A stretch of 5,569 nucleotides of DNA from Candidatus Fischerbacteria bacterium RBG_13_37_8 (GTDB lineage Bacteria; Acidobacteriota; HRBIN11; MFGW01): assembly GCA_001780385.1 (NCBI GenBank), contig MFGW01000158.1, forward strand, positions 6,777 through 12,345, written 5' to 3'. A program made the position numbers and the translations under genes. Below are positions 5,407-5,569 of the stretch, in pieces. How positions within the stretch are numbered: the stretch's first letter is position 1; each line of letters begins with the position of its first letter. The notes beneath the pieces are model-generated. The model was given only the letters and a program-made list of their open reading frames with translations, did not search any database and was not told where the DNA came from.

Positions 5407-5569
5407 TTACATTTCCTTAGAGGCTCTAAATATTTCTTCTTGAGTAATAATTTGTTTCTTTTCTATAGCGGCAAGGGTAAGCGCTTTAATAGCAAGATTT
5501 CCTATATCTCGTGGATTACCTGCTGTATTTTGATAAATTGCTTCCAGTGCTGCATCATCAAATACATTA
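5407..5569 (-). CDS. ExeA/TnsC/TniB-like AAA+ ATPase, C-terminal end only
   Basis: The last 53 codons and the TAA (5407-5409) of a gene running off the right edge. The visible part is the C-terminal lid of an AAA+ ATPase: a helix (FDDAALEAIYQNTAG), the sensor-2 motif GNPR with its arginine, then IGNLAIKALTLAAIEKK and a final short ITQEEIF helix. This G-x-P-R followed by I-x-N-L-x-x-x-A-L-x-x-A pattern is typical of ExeA-type ATPases, including those partnering DDE transposases (TniB, TnsC, MuB-like). Such proteins bind ATP and target DNA and bring the transposase to the target. The Walker motifs are outside the window. ExeA of type II secretion is the alternative, but the neighbouring repeat array and the coupled downstream gene favour a transposon. 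Confidence 0.75.
   Translation of the reverse strand, partial: NVFDDAALEAIYQNTAGNPRDIGNLAIKALTLAAIEKKQIITQEEIFRASKEM

Larger units (their letters stand above)
4814..5569 (-). mobile_element. One end of a Tn7/Tn5053-like transposon, continuing beyond the window
   Basis: Combines the inner end module (4814-4937), a short non-coding stretch, and two coupled genes reading towards the end: an ExeA/TnsC-like AAA+ ATPase and a small DUF669-like protein. Transposons of the TnsB/TniA/MuA class pair a DDE transposase with such an ATPase and have TGT termini with multiple same-orientation sites. The transposase gene, expected upstream of the ATPase (beyond 5569), is not seen, so the class is inferred. 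If the outer module still works, the element would start at 4505 instead. Confidence 0.55.

Noticed and set aside
4500..5569. CRISPR-associated transposon (CAST)
   Set aside because: No Cas gene, TniQ or CRISPR repeat is visible in the window. The ATPase and end repeats alone do not support it, though the element continues beyond the edge.

Overview
This is an AT-rich window, probably from a Gram-negative-type bacterium: two neighbouring genes encode proteins with signal peptides, one looks like the start of an outer-membrane barrel, and ribosome binding sites are conventional. No gene fixes the phylum, so I leave the taxonomy open. All convincing genes read on the minus strand. There are no rRNA, tRNA or CRISPR features.

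Positions 1-1948 hold a small secreted-protein operon read leftwards. The first gene (266-1900) encodes an exported protein with seven repeats spaced 51-52 residues, which reads as a seven-bladed beta-propeller. It continues into a linker of five heptapeptide repeats and an Ig-like C-terminal domain. After 36 bp comes the N-terminus of another exported protein (1-229, cut by the window edge).

Positions 1994-4092 are an apparently intact insertion sequence of about 2.09 kb. It has 12-bp perfect terminal inverted repeats flanked by CTAG on both sides, and one 582-aa DDE transposase with two N-terminal helix-turn-helix regions. The transposase promoter is so close to the ATG that the mRNA looks leaderless. 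A second, consensus promoter points outward through the right end. The IS sits in the upstream region of the propeller gene; on its right it abuts a decayed reading frame.

Positions 4505-5569 look like one end of a Tn7/Tn5053/Mu-type transposon. Eight copies of a 16-bp motif (ATTTRCAACRATAAAA) lie in the same orientation as two four-site modules with identical internal spacing (24, 45 and 33 bp), each starting with TGTNATTT, 309 bp apart. The inner module is near-perfect and the outer one degenerate. Beyond it, two tightly coupled minus-strand genes read towards this end: the C-terminus of an ExeA/TnsC-like AAA+ ATPase (5407-5569, cut by the window edge) and a 124-aa protein resembling phage DUF669-type proteins (5031-5405).

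The most interesting part is this transposon end: an exact tandem repeat of end architecture, and an unusual small protein coupled to the target-selection ATPase where Tn7-like elements often carry TniQ/TnsD. The transposase gene of this element and its other end lie outside the window.
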